A stretch of 64,000 nt of DNA from Flavobacterium chungbukense. GTDB taxonomy: Bacteria > Bacteroidota > Bacteroidia > Flavobacteriales > Flavobacteriaceae. The position numbers were made by a program, and so were the translations under genes. Shown in pieces: positions 9,281-18,456 of this stretch. Every line of letters begins with the position of its first letter. Positions within the stretch are counted from its first letter, which is position 1. The notes beneath the pieces were generated by a model. That model had not been told where the DNA came from, searched no databases, and was given only the letters and a program-made list of their open reading frames with translations. Location: the NCBI RefSeq assembly GCF_020805785.1, contig NZ_JAJGZV010000008.1, positions 124,001 to 188,000 of the forward strand. The letters run 5' to 3'.

Positions 9281-9450
9281 AAACACATAGAATCATAGAT
9301 TTTCTTAGTGTATAGAGGCGTTTCACTAGTTTGAACACACATAGCTGCATTTTTACTTGTTTAGATTTACAAATCTTAGCTATGTGTTAGAAACTAGTTT
9401 CTTTTAGTATACTTTTTCAAGTCTAAAAAATTTATGTTTCTATGTGTTTA
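9281..9450. repeat. Nested palindromic intergenic element, copy 1
   Basis: A 170-base element with outer arms AACACATAGAATCATAG (left) and CTATGTTTCTATGTGTT-like (right). Inside are inner arms GGCGTTTCACTAGTTTGAA and GAAACTAGTTTC around a CACATAG/CTATGTG core. It fills the gap between the GH2 gene and the agarase-like gene. Copies 2-4 are at 10915, 13318 and 40700. It holds no ORF. Confidence 0.85.
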
Positions 9451-9455
9451 AAAAT

Positions 9456-10874
9456 TTATTTTTTATCAAAATAACGAGTCAGCTCATAAGCATTATCATT
9501 AATGACTTTCATCTCTTTTAATAAAGGCAAATACGGTTCAAAATTACTATTGACAATTCCTTTGTTTGAATCTCTGTTCGAATAATCGGTGCTTAAATCC
9601 TGCGGATCGTTATCCATGTATTTGAACCAATGCCAACCGACACTGTTTTTATTTTTAAGTAAATCCAAAGTAAAGTTCTGATAGAAAAGCCCTCTTTCTT
9701 TTTGCGTACGAACTAGCCATCCTGCACCTGTATTATTTGGCAGTCCAGAATCTTCTCCTTTTGTATACCATTCTGTAATTAAAAATGGTTTTCCTGACCA
9801 TTCTCCCCAATTGTTCATTAATTCCTGACTTGGCTCCCATTTTCTATAATGATTTATCGAAATGATATCCATATACTTTCCAGCTACTTTAAAAATTTCA
9901 GGATTGGTCAATTCTTGTTCTTTATCCTGATTGAAACGACAGCCTAAATACAGATGATTTGGATCTGCTTTTCTAAGCGCTTCGGTCACTTTTTTCATAT
10001 AAGTTTCAAAATAAAATGCTGTAAATGCCATTCTATCTTCCTGAGTAACATCAGATAATGATGCATTAAATCCTTTTCTTTGATCTAACCAAGCTTTTGC
10101 AGCGATATAACCCTGCTCATCTTTGGCCAATAAAGTTAAATGTTTATCTAATGCGTCATTATACCAAGGAAGCTCATTATCAGTAAAATAACCCATCAAA
10201 TACTTATCATTTTTATACTGAGAAACCTCTTCTACCGATTTTTGGACATAAGAATCAAATTCTTTATCGAAAACCATAACCAAATCAAAGCGGTAATTCT
10301 GCCAGCTCGCTTCTTTGTATTTTCCACCGTATTTTTTAATATGATCGGAATGATACATTCCCATTGGCGAAATAATTACGGTATAAACCAGCGGATTTTC
10401 TGCATTTTTAACCAAATCAACATTCGACCACGCTCCTACGCCATTGAATCCGTTGTTACGCAATAGTTTAGATTCTTGTTTCACCCAATTTTCTTTGCTT
10501 CCGTATTTTTTATCAAATGCCTTTTGCTGATTTACAGAACGCCCTGCGTTGAAAACTGCAATTCCTTTGTAAATAAACGGATAACCTTCTGGATCAATAA
10601 TCCACCATCTATTGTCTATTTTTTCGGTTCTAAAAAATCCTGTTGCTTCTTTCTGCCAAACTTTAAAACCGCCATAAATTGAAGTCGATTCTGTTTTTTT
10701 CGTTTTAAATCCAGGCAATTTATCAATGGTTTTAGCGTCGTAAGTCACCCATTTCGGATCTAATGCATTTTGTCTTGCTTCGACTTTTTGGTACGTAATT
10801 TTATTCTGTGCATTCAACGGTATTAGGCTTGTAAAACAGAACAATATGCAAATGGAATGTTTCTTTAAATTCAT
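9456..10874 (-). CDS. Secreted clan GH-A glycoside hydrolase, agarase-like (GH50-like)
   Basis: 472 residues from the ATG at 10874, which gives a clean signal peptide (MNLKKHS to LNAQ). A longer in-frame start at 10958 lies inside the repeat element and is unlikely. The N-terminal half has RWWIIDPEGYPFIYKGI, as in proteins usually annotated beta-agarase. The barrel carries GYFTDNELPW with probable acid/base Glu234 and PFLITEWYTKG with probable nucleophile Glu368. These are two glutamates on strands 4 and 7, as in clan GH-A. Many such Bacteroidota proteins sit in loci for land-plant or algal hemicellulose, so the agarase label may not reflect the substrate. In PUL1 it probably acts with the GH10 and GH2 enzymes. 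Confidence 0.75.
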   Translation of the reverse strand: MNLKKHSICILFCFTSLIPLNAQNKITYQKVEARQNALDPKWVTYDAKTIDKLPGFKTKKTESTSIYGGFKVWQKEATGFFRTEKIDNRWWIIDPEGYPFIYKGIAVFNAGRSVNQQKAFDKKYGSKENWVKQESKLLRNNGFNGVGAWSNVDLVKNAENPLVYTVIISPMGMYHSDHIKKYGGKYKEASWQNYRFDLVMVFDKEFDSYVQKSVEEVSQYKNDKYLMGYFTDNELPWYNDALDKHLTLLAKDEQGYIAAKAWLDQRKGFNASLSDVTQEDRMAFTAFYFETYMKKVTEALRKADPNHLYLGCRFNQDKEQELTNPEIFKVAGKYMDIISINHYRKWEPSQELMNNWGEWSGKPFLITEWYTKGEDSGLPNNTGAGWLVRTQKERGLFYQNFTLDLLKNKNSVGWHWFKYMDNDPQDLSTDYSNRDSNKGIVNSNFEPYLPLLKEMKVINDNAYELTRYFDKK

Positions 10875-10914
10875 TTTTAATTGTTTTTTTGAGAGGAATA
10901 TTGCCTCTAATTTT

Positions 10915-11050
10915 AACACATAGAAACATAGTTTATTTTGAACATAAAGACGTTTCACTAGTTTGAATTCACATAGCGCATCTATGTTTGAGAAACTAGT
11001 TCTCTTTATATTCTTTTAAAGTTTAAAAAATCTATGTTTCTATGTGTTTA
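10915..11050. repeat. Nested palindromic intergenic element, copy 2
   Basis: Same plan as copy 1: AACACATAGAAACATAG at the left end, GACGTTTCACTAGTTTGAA then CACATAG, CTATG then GAGAAACTAGTTCTC, and ATCTATGTTTCTATGTG at the right end. It fills the gap between the agarase-like gene and the glycan-binding lipoprotein gene. Confidence 0.85.
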
Positions 11051-11056
11051 GAAAAA

Positions 11057-11956
11057 TTATTTAGATAAATAAATATGATCGATATCGAAAATGTAATTAT
11101 TTAAAGCTCTTACATCTTCAGGATCAACACTTCTTAAAACCAAAATATCTTTGATTTTCGTTAAATCTAAAAGTGCATTTTGCTTTTTATAATCCGCAAT
11201 CGGAATTTTAACCATGTTCCAGCTTCCGTCTCTTTTTAATCCGTAAAGATTACTTGTGGCATCAAATTCTACATAACCTGTATTGGAAGCATCTTTCATT
11301 CTAAATCTGATTTTGCCGGTGCTGGTTGTTCTTACTGCTAAATTCAGATAAGTGTAAGATGAAATATCGGTGAAATTTACAAACGAAAGAATCGCCATTG
11401 CCCATTTAGCTTCTGCAGCTGGAGGTGTTGCTGGAAGAGAAAAATTTCTATAAGCACCTTCATATCCTTCGGTTGCCACTTCTTTAATTACAAATTGATT
11501 GCTTGAAACCCAGTTTAAAACAGGAGCTGTTTTGGTGAAATCAGGGTTTTCAGAATAAATTTTAAGCGCATCCACTGGAACAACAATTGGCGGAGTTGGC
11601 GGCGCTTCAACCACAACGGTAAAAGTTTTCTTTTCAATTGTATTATCAGTATGTGTTATCTCAAGAGTGGTAGTAAATGTTCCTGCTTTAGTATATTTTA
11701 CCTCAACAATTGGTTCGATCGAAACACCGGGAGAACCTCCTTGAAAGGTCCATTTGATAGCACGAACTTTTGTAGACGAATCGGTATACGTAACCGTTTC
11801 TCCTCCTTTAATAGCAGTATTGGTTGAAGTTGCTTCTATTGTTCCCTTTTTATAAAGATATACTTCGCGTACATCATCTTCGCAGGAAAACAAAACAGCA
11901 ACAAGCACAAAAAATAAATATTTTAATTTGTCTATATGATTTAGTTTTATGGTCAT
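11057..11956 (-). CDS. PKD-domain surface glycan-binding lipoprotein
   Basis: 299 residues from the ATG at 11956. The lipobox is AVLFSCEDD. Residues about 30-120 form a PKD-type Ig-like domain (GGETVTYTDSS, KAGTFTTTLEITH), followed by a Pro-rich linker (EAPPTPPIVVP). A C-terminal beta-sandwich (about 130-299) resembles carbohydrate-binding domains (FVNFTDISSYTYLNLAVRT, GSWNMVKIPIADY, and an acidic end FDIDHIYLSK). Placed among SusC/SusD and xylanase genes, it is most likely the SusE/F-like lipoprotein that binds polysaccharide at the cell surface. No catalytic residues are evident. Confidence 0.8.
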   Translation of the reverse strand: MTIKLNHIDKLKYLFFVLVAVLFSCEDDVREVYLYKKGTIEATSTNTAIKGGETVTYTDSSTKVRAIKWTFQGGSPGVSIEPIVEVKYTKAGTFTTTLEITHTDNTIEKKTFTVVVEAPPTPPIVVPVDALKIYSENPDFTKTAPVLNWVSSNQFVIKEVATEGYEGAYRNFSLPATPPAAEAKWAMAILSFVNFTDISSYTYLNLAVRTTSTGKIRFRMKDASNTGYVEFDATSNLYGLKRDGSWNMVKIPIADYKKQNALLDLTKIKDILVLRSVDPEDVRALNNYIFDIDHIYLSK

Positions 11957-11997
11957 GATTTTAATGTTTTTGGTTAATTTTTTTTTTGAGAGAATAA

Positions 11998-12122
11998 TAG
12001 ATGCAAGAAGCAAGAGTAAAGATTTCTTCTAATATCTTGTCTCTTGTTTCTTTTTAGAAAATAGATCCAAGAACAAAGAAGAAAGACTTTCATCAAATCT
12101 TGTTTCTTGCTTCTTGCTTCTA
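11998..12122. repeat. Inverted repeat of AAGAAGCAAGA type
   Basis: The gap between the glycan-binding lipoprotein and GH10 genes is filled by an imperfect inverted repeat. The arm at 11998-12025 (TAGATGCAAGAAGCAAGAG...) matches the reverse complement of 12095-12122 at 24 of 28 positions, with further pairing inside. It differs in sequence from the four-copy element but has the same nested layout and the same kind of location. Confidence 0.7.
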
Positions 12123-12130
12123 CACTTCTC

Positions 12131-13222
12131 TTACTTCAATCCATCTAAAAATCCTTGATACGCCGCTTTTTTATTATAATCTGCGTCTAAAAGCAAAGGA
12201 TATTCGTTTGAGTGCCAGAAACTTGTAAGCCAAGTATACTTATCCGTCACTCCCCAAGTCGAAATGGCAAATTTTTGAGTTTGAGGCAATTCTTCATACA
12301 TCGATGTAATGTATTTGTATGTCTCTGATTGTTTTTGCGCTTCGGCATCATTAAAAACATACGAATCTGATTTTGCTGTATTTACCTTGATATCTAATTC
12401 TGAAATGTGAATTAGCAATCCTGTCGAAGCCATATCGGTAAAACCAGTTTTCATGGTTTGTCTGTTGGTATCTGTTGCGTAATGAAACTGATCTCCAATA
12501 CCATCAATTGGCACTCCGTTGGCTTTAAATCTCGTTACCATTTTTTTGATTGCAGCTCTTTTTCCTGCATCAATAACAACGCTGTAATCATTGTAAAATA
12601 ATTTAGCATCTGGATCTGCAGCTTTGGCATAACGGAAACATCTTCCGTAAAAACCGATTGGATCTTTGAAAAGAGAATTGATTACAGTTTCGTTTCGCAT
12701 AGCACCTCCATCTGCAAAAACTTCGTTGACAACATCCCAGCTTTTTACTTTGCCTTTGTATCGGCCTACAACGTCGGTAATGTAAACTTTGACTTTTGAC
12801 TCAAAAGCAATTGAATCGTATTTGGCATTTTTAAACCATTCTGGAAAAGAATCGTACCAAACCAAAGTATGTCCGTGAACTTCTAATTTATTGTCTTGAG
12901 CAAAGCCTACTAAATAATCGGCAGCGGTATAATTGTAAGCCGTTGAAGAAGTCCAAATACTCGCCATTTTCATTTCGAATTCGGCTGTAATCTGACTGTA
13001 ATGCTTTAAAACGGCATTTTTAAAATTGGCTTCATTTTGCAAATCTCTCATTTTGACCGCAGCACCAATTTTAAATTTTGCTTTTTCTTTTAAGGTCTGT
13101 GTAATCGGATTTGGATTTCCGGTATCGCCTTCATCTGCATTTATAAAAACTACTTTTTCGTCGTTGCTGCAAGAAGCAAACATCAAAGCGGTTAATGCTC
13201 CTAAAATATATTGTTTTATCAT
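12131..13222 (-). CDS. GH10 endo-beta-1,4-xylanase, lipoprotein
   Basis: 363 residues, with a lipobox LMFASCSND at about 14-22 and then a Glu/Asp-rich spacer. The GH10 barrel starts near residue 48 (FKIGAAVKMRDL). HGHTLVWYDSFPEWF, the acid/base Glu167 in WDVVNEV, and the nucleophile Glu275 in HISELDIKV are all present, as is the C-terminal WGVTDKYTW. The enzyme should cut internal xylosidic bonds in xylan. As a lipoprotein it probably works at the cell surface, passing oligosaccharides to the SusC/SusD pair encoded just upstream. It is the clearest clue to the substrate of PUL1. Confidence 0.95.
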   Translation of the reverse strand: MIKQYILGALTALMFASCSNDEKVVFINADEGDTGNPNPITQTLKEKAKFKIGAAVKMRDLQNEANFKNAVLKHYSQITAEFEMKMASIWTSSTAYNYTAADYLVGFAQDNKLEVHGHTLVWYDSFPEWFKNAKYDSIAFESKVKVYITDVVGRYKGKVKSWDVVNEVFADGGAMRNETVINSLFKDPIGFYGRCFRYAKAADPDAKLFYNDYSVVIDAGKRAAIKKMVTRFKANGVPIDGIGDQFHYATDTNRQTMKTGFTDMASTGLLIHISELDIKVNTAKSDSYVFNDAEAQKQSETYKYITSMYEELPQTQKFAISTWGVTDKYTWLTSFWHSNEYPLLLDADYNKKAAYQGFLDGLK

Positions 13223-13239
13223 CGTGTTAATTTTTAATA

Positions 13240-13275
13240 GATCTGGAAATCAAAACCAAAAATGATTTCCAGATC
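13240..13275. other. Perfect 13-bp hairpin in the leader of the GH10 gene
   Basis: GATCTGGAAATCA (13240-13252) pairs exactly with TGATTTCCAGATC (13263-13275), with a 10-base loop. In the minus-strand transcript it lies 18 bases before the xylanase start and after susD. There is no T-run, so mRNA stabilisation or processing between susD and xylanase is more likely than termination. Confidence 0.55.
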
Positions 13276-13317
13276 AGTGTTAGTAACTAAAAACTTAATT
13301 CATAACTTATAATTTTT

Positions 13318-13457
13318 AAACCCATAGGATCATAGATTTTTTCAAACTTAACAAAGGCGTTTCACTTATTTAAATTCACATAGTTCTCTATGTGTGAGAA
13401 ACTGGTTTCTTTTTTTAAACTCTTCTCGTAATTTTAAATCTATGTTTCTATGTGTTA
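13318..13457. repeat. Nested palindromic intergenic element, copy 3
   Basis: Left end AACCCATAGGATCATAG, then GGCGTTTCACTTATTTAAA and CACATAG. Right half CTATGTGTGAGAAACTGG, ending ATCTATGTTTCTATGTG. It lies between susD and the GH10 gene. It is somewhat more diverged than copies 1 and 2. Confidence 0.85.
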
Positions 13458-13464
13458 AAATCAA

Positions 13465-15054
13465 TTAATACCCAACGTTAAATCCTGCAGGTTTTCCCAT
13501 CAAATCGATTTGCGATTGCGGAATTGGCATGTTTACCATGACATGAGTCATTTTTAATTGTACTTCACCAGAAATAGTTCCAGATGGACTTGAACGGAAA
13601 TACAAATTCTGTCTTTCTACCAAAAGCCCTAATCTTTTCAATAAAAACCATCTGTTATTTTCGAATGCCAATTCTCTCGCAGATTCGTCTAAATAATTAT
13701 TTAAAGTCCAAGCGGTTAAATCGTAAGTGGTTACGGCACTTTCAGGATTTCCAGTGTAACCTCTTCTTCTTACTTTGTTCAAATAAGCCAATGCTTTTCC
13801 GTCATTTCCTAAATTATGATACGCTTCAGATGCTAACAAGTAGGTTTCTGCCAATCTGTAATACATATAATCTTTATAACTGTTTGAAGTCATTGGCAGT
13901 TTTTCTGTATCGTGATATTTCTTCAAACTCCAATGCCAAGCTCTGTAATTTCCGTTTGGAGCTGCAATGGCAGGATTGGTAATCGGTTGTCCAAATTTTG
14001 GGTTTCCAGCAACATTGATTTTATAATCTTGATAATTATCTGAATAATAATACGTTTTGAACCTTAAATCGTTCGTCTGATCGTAAAGTGATTTCAGGTA
14101 ATTATTTGGATAAAACCATCCTAAAGCCTGACCTCCATAAGCTACATCTTGAACCAACTCGCTTGTATTCAATTCGTAAGTTCTGTGGGTGAAAACACTG
14201 CTCAGCCAAGAACCGCCGCCTCCAGCTAAATTATCATCAGGGCCTAATAAGAAGTCTTTTTGGTATGTAAAAAGCGATTCTTTATGATTTCCGTTTTGTC
14301 CCCAAACATCAATAAGATTTACTAAACCATGAGTACCGTCATTAATAATCGCATCAAATTGAGCTGCTGCTCCTGCCCAGTCTTGCTGCCATAAAGCGCT
14401 TTTCCCGCGAATGTGCCTTGCAACACCTTGCCCGTAACGTCCTGGATCTACTTTGAATGGAAGATTTGCAATTGCATAATCTAAATCTCCATCAATTAAT
14501 TTGTACACATCTGCATCACTTGCTACTTTGTATTCTACTGGATCGTTAATGTTTTGTGGTGTTGTTGGAATCGTATCGATTAAAATTCCACCATACATTT
14601 GTTTTAAATCCAAATACAATTCACCGCGAATAACACGTGCCTGTGCCACTAATCTTTTTTTAGCTGCTTCATCCATTTGGATTGATCTTGCAGCCGTAAT
14701 TATAGCAGAACATCTGTCGATAATTTTATAGCCTTGAATCCATTTTGAACCTGTAAATGATTGCGGATTATGTCCTGTTCCGTAAGGTGTGTTCCAAGTT
14801 CTGTGCAATCCTAAATCGGTTGCCACCATAAAGAATACGTTTGCCCACAAATCGCTATTATCGCCAGATGGCAAGTTGTAAAAACGCATCTGATTGTAAA
14901 GTGCATTAACTCCAACTTCTAAACCTGCTGGAGAACTGTAGACATAATCTACAGAAACTTGATCTTTTACCGTTTCTTCTAGAAATTCTTCGCATGAAGT
15001 AAGTCCCAAAGAAAGTCCGAAAATCAAAACAAATAGAAAATTTATATTTTTCAT
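13465..15054 (-). CDS. SusD/RagB-family nutrient-binding lipoprotein (PUL1)
   Basis: A 529-residue lipoprotein: signal peptide with LGLTSCEEF lipobox at residues 16-24, then FLEETVKDQVSVDYVYSS, the usual SusD opening. Helical TPR-like segments include RVIRGELYLDLKQMYGGI, and YYRLAETYLLASEAYHNLG is the common C-terminal SusD signature. SusD proteins lid the SusC barrel at the outer membrane and bind oligosaccharides. It starts 27 bases after the SusC stop, so it is clearly in the same operon. The substrate is inferred from the GH10 neighbour. Confidence 0.95.
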   Translation of the reverse strand: MKNINFLFVLIFGLSLGLTSCEEFLEETVKDQVSVDYVYSSPAGLEVGVNALYNQMRFYNLPSGDNSDLWANVFFMVATDLGLHRTWNTPYGTGHNPQSFTGSKWIQGYKIIDRCSAIITAARSIQMDEAAKKRLVAQARVIRGELYLDLKQMYGGILIDTIPTTPQNINDPVEYKVASDADVYKLIDGDLDYAIANLPFKVDPGRYGQGVARHIRGKSALWQQDWAGAAAQFDAIINDGTHGLVNLIDVWGQNGNHKESLFTYQKDFLLGPDDNLAGGGGSWLSSVFTHRTYELNTSELVQDVAYGGQALGWFYPNNYLKSLYDQTNDLRFKTYYYSDNYQDYKINVAGNPKFGQPITNPAIAAPNGNYRAWHWSLKKYHDTEKLPMTSNSYKDYMYYRLAETYLLASEAYHNLGNDGKALAYLNKVRRRGYTGNPESAVTTYDLTAWTLNNYLDESARELAFENNRWFLLKRLGLLVERQNLYFRSSPSGTISGEVQLKMTHVMVNMPIPQSQIDLMGKPAGFNVGY

Positions 15055-15081
15055 GATCTTGTTATTTTTTATTTTATTGAA

Positions 15082-18000
15082 TTAGAAACCAACTTGTAAG
15101 CCTATAACACAAGTAACAGGTTCTGGATAATCGTATATTTCTTTCTCTGGACTGTATGATTGATAATCTGTGATTGTAATTAAATTACTTCCAGTTACAT
15201 ACAATCTCATATTACTTAATCCTAGTGGTTTAAGAGTGCTTTCTGGGAATTTAAATCCGACAGAAACGTTTTGTAAACGAACATACGAAGCATCTTGCAA
15301 TCCTAAAGTGTTAATATATGGCGGATCATTTCCGTCTCTTGGTCTTGGCCAATTTCCTCCAGGATTTTCTGGTGTCCAATAATCTTGTTTGATTCCGTTT
15401 TTAACTCCTCTTAAAGAACCTCCGCGTACATAGTCGTATAAAAATGGATTGTCTCTTGTAATACCTTGAACGGTATAGATATCTGCTGAAAAATCGAATT
15501 GTTTGTATTCTAAAGCCACAGAAAAAGTACCAAACCAATCCGGCATTTTGGAAGTGATCACCCTATCCTGATCCGGATTTGGATTGGCTCCATTTGACGG
15601 ATCTGCATCCCATAATTTGATATCTCCAGGATATAAAGTTGTTCCTGTTACAAGAGGAATATTTTCTCCTTCTTGATAAATTCCAACCGCTTTATATCTG
15701 TAATAAACATCAATTGGTTTTCCGATAAACCATAAATTTCCAACAGAATTATCTTCTTTTCCGTCACCGTCAGCATCTTTTCCGTAGATACTTACAATGC
15801 TATTTTTGTTTTTAGTGAATGTTGCTCCAAGGTTTAATCTGAAATCTTTCTTTTTGATTACATCTCCATTCAAAGAAACTTCTAAACCTTTATTATTTAC
15901 TTTTCCAATATTTGAAAGTTTGGTTGTGTAACCTGTATTCGCGTTAAGCGTTTCATAAATCAATAAATCTGAAGTATCGGTATTATAAACCTCAACCGTT
16001 CCGTTTAATCTATTTTTGAATAAACCAAAATCTGCAGCAAGGTTTAATTGCGTTGAAGTTTCCCATCTTAAATCTGGATTTGATAATTGATTTCCTGGAA
16101 CATAACCCGAAACTTTTACACCATTAATAATATAATCTCTTTGTGTAGCAGTTGCCATACTTTGATAGGGATTTTGAGGCTGATTTCCGACTTTACCATA
16201 ACTTGCTCTTAGTTTTAAATTGCTCAAAACTGGAACATGTTCTTTCATGAATTCTTCGTTAGAAACATTCCATGCCGCGTTTACAGCTGGAAAAAATCCC
16301 CATTTATTATTTGCTCCAAATACAGAAGATCCATCGGCTCTTCCTGAAACGGTAAAATAATATTTGTTATCAAAATCATATTCTAATTTTCCAGCGAAAG
16401 AAATAAGCGATCTTTCATTTCCTCCAATTAATGGTGTATTTAAAAATGCACTTTCTAAACCATAAATTCCCAAAATATCACTCGGAATTCTGCTTGCTGA
16501 GTTTCTAAAATCATTGTATTCTGATGAGGTGATTTCATAAACCCCAGTTACATTAAAATGATTTTTTTCGGCTAAATTCAAGTTGTAATGCAAAATATTA
16601 CTCAACTGATATTCTACATTATCTTTATACTCGATATAACCACTTCCTTGTCCTGAATTGGCAATTCCAGAAAGCGATTTTGAACTATTAAAACTCATTG
16701 CTTTATAATTCCAAGATCTGCGGCTGGCATTTAGTTTATATGTAAAACCTTTTGCAAGATTAATATCTACAAACACGTTCATGATATCGTTGCGGTTCAA
16801 CTCGTTTGTAGTGGTTTCGTAAATATCTATAAGCGGATTTGGGGTTTCTTGAATTCCTCCTGGCAAATAACGGAAAGATCCATCTGGATTATAAACTTGC
16901 CCAAGTGGCGAAGTATTAATAGCATTGTTTAAAATATTCCCCACATTCGGACGATTCGATTCAGAAAACTGAAGTGAAACATTCATTCCGATTTTCAGCC
17001 AATCTGTAACTCTTTGATCCACATTTACTCTCATCGCTACTTTGTCATAGTCCGAATTTGGAACTACTCCCGTAGTATTAATGTAGTTGATACTAGAAAA
17101 TATGCTCGTTTTATCCGTTCCTGACGAAATGCTCAAACTATGGTTATTCGTTACACCAGTTCTTAAAACCAATTTTTCCCAATCGATATATTTTCCAGAC
17201 TGAACCGATTCTAATTCTAATGGAGTGAAAACTTGATTGTCTGGTCTGTAAACTCCATTGTTACTTGTTCTGTATGCTTCTCTTTTTAGTTGCGCAAATT
17301 CTTCTCCGCTGTAAACATCAAAATTTCTATTTACTGTTTGAACTCCAGAAAAACCATTATAAGAGATTTTTGCTTTTCCTGTTTTTCCTCTTTTTGTAGT
17401 AATCAAGATAACTCCGTTAGAAGCTCTTGCTCCGTAAATAGATTGTGCAGCAGCATCTTTTAGAATTTCCAAAGAAGCAATATCATTTGCATTAACATCA
17501 TTAATACTTCCAATTACGATTCCGTCCGCAATTACGATTGGTTCGTTACTTCCATTAATGGATTTTTTTCCTCTAATTTGAATTGAAGAAGAACTTCCTG
17601 GTCCGCCATCGGCTAAACTTACCTGAACTCCAGCTGCTTTTCCTCTCAACATTTCTCCAACATCTGAAGTGGCCACTTTTGTCAAATCGCCTGGTTTTAC
17701 AGAAGCCACCGAACTGATTACGTCACTTTTCTTTTTGGTGCCGTAACCAACAACTATAATTTCGTCCAGCGCTTGTGAACTTTCTTTTAAAACTACTTTT
17801 AGATTTTTTTTATTTTCTACATCAACAGCAGTTTCATCCATTCCGATAAAAGAAAAAACTAATATGCTTTTTGGAGCGGTATTAATACTGAAGTTACCGT
17901 CAAAATCGGTTTGAGTTCCTTTTGTGCTTCCTTTTACGTGGACGTTTACACCTGGTAAAGGCAGTCCTTTATTATCTACTACTTTTCCGGTCACGGTATT

Positions 18001-18108
18001 TTCCTGCGCCTGCATATTCGTGGACAATATGCACATCAACAGCATCAAAACTAGTTTTAGATAATTTCCACCAAGAAAAAGCATCTTTTCGGGTTTGTTG
18101 TTTTTCAT
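15082..18108 (-). CDS. SusC/RagA-family TonB-dependent transporter (PUL1)
   Basis: A 1008-residue outer-membrane transporter. It has a signal peptide (ending NMQAQ, about residue 34) and a carboxypeptidase-regulatory-like domain (TVTGKVVDNKGLPLPGVNV, about 38-112). The TonB box region and plug include VVGYGTKKKSDV and ILKDAAAQSIYGARASNGVI. A 22-strand-type barrel ends with VIGLQVGF. It carries no STN domain, which fits control by the neighbouring hybrid two-component system rather than by a sigma/anti-sigma pair. It imports oligosaccharides together with the SusD encoded next. Confidence 0.95.
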   Translation of the reverse strand: MKNNKPEKMLFLGGNYLKLVLMLLMCILSTNMQAQENTVTGKVVDNKGLPLPGVNVHVKGSTKGTQTDFDGNFSINTAPKSILVFSFIGMDETAVDVENKKNLKVVLKESSQALDEIIVVGYGTKKKSDVISSVASVKPGDLTKVATSDVGEMLRGKAAGVQVSLADGGPGSSSSIQIRGKKSINGSNEPIVIADGIVIGSINDVNANDIASLEILKDAAAQSIYGARASNGVILITTKRGKTGKAKISYNGFSGVQTVNRNFDVYSGEEFAQLKREAYRTSNNGVYRPDNQVFTPLELESVQSGKYIDWEKLVLRTGVTNNHSLSISSGTDKTSIFSSINYINTTGVVPNSDYDKVAMRVNVDQRVTDWLKIGMNVSLQFSESNRPNVGNILNNAINTSPLGQVYNPDGSFRYLPGGIQETPNPLIDIYETTTNELNRNDIMNVFVDINLAKGFTYKLNASRRSWNYKAMSFNSSKSLSGIANSGQGSGYIEYKDNVEYQLSNILHYNLNLAEKNHFNVTGVYEITSSEYNDFRNSASRIPSDILGIYGLESAFLNTPLIGGNERSLISFAGKLEYDFDNKYYFTVSGRADGSSVFGANNKWGFFPAVNAAWNVSNEEFMKEHVPVLSNLKLRASYGKVGNQPQNPYQSMATATQRDYIINGVKVSGYVPGNQLSNPDLRWETSTQLNLAADFGLFKNRLNGTVEVYNTDTSDLLIYETLNANTGYTTKLSNIGKVNNKGLEVSLNGDVIKKKDFRLNLGATFTKNKNSIVSIYGKDADGDGKEDNSVGNLWFIGKPIDVYYRYKAVGIYQEGENIPLVTGTTLYPGDIKLWDADPSNGANPNPDQDRVITSKMPDWFGTFSVALEYKQFDFSADIYTVQGITRDNPFLYDYVRGGSLRGVKNGIKQDYWTPENPGGNWPRPRDGNDPPYINTLGLQDASYVRLQNVSVGFKFPESTLKPLGLSNMRLYVTGSNLITITDYQSYSPEKEIYDYPEPVTCVIGLQVGF

Positions 18109-18456
18109 TGTAAATTGGTTTGGTTAGTTAATTAATAAATCGTGTGATTACATTGCAAAAGTGCTTAATTAAAGGCTTCTGCAAGGGAGGGTGTTATTCG
18201 TTTTTAGGGGTGTCAATGTCTTTCTTTGAGGATTTTGTATTATTTGAAGGTAGAAAAAATGGTATTCGTAATAAAAAACTTAATTTTTAATAAGACAGTT
18301 AGTTTTCAGATTGTAACATAAATTTAAACGCAAAGAGGGAAACGTAAAGTCCAGAAAAAATTTAGCCACAGATTATTAGGATTAAAATGATTTTAAAAAT
18401 CTGTGTTAATCTGTATAATCTGTGGCTAAAAATTGTGTGCAATTAAAAATAAACTA
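18109..18456. other. Gap between HTCS gene and susC with a 16-bp inverted repeat
   Basis: This 348-base gap should hold the PUL1 promoter (minus strand). On the minus strand a CACTTTTGCAATG stretch about 50-60 bases before the susC ATG loosely resembles the Bacteroidota -7 box, but I could not place a convincing -33 box. At 18361-18376 and 18415-18430 lies a perfect 16-bp inverted repeat (TTTAGCCACAGATTAT and complement). Its interior again contains AATCTGTG-type repeats. It follows the HTCS stop and could end that transcript, but the sequence looks like another dispersed intergenic repeat. Confidence 0.6.
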
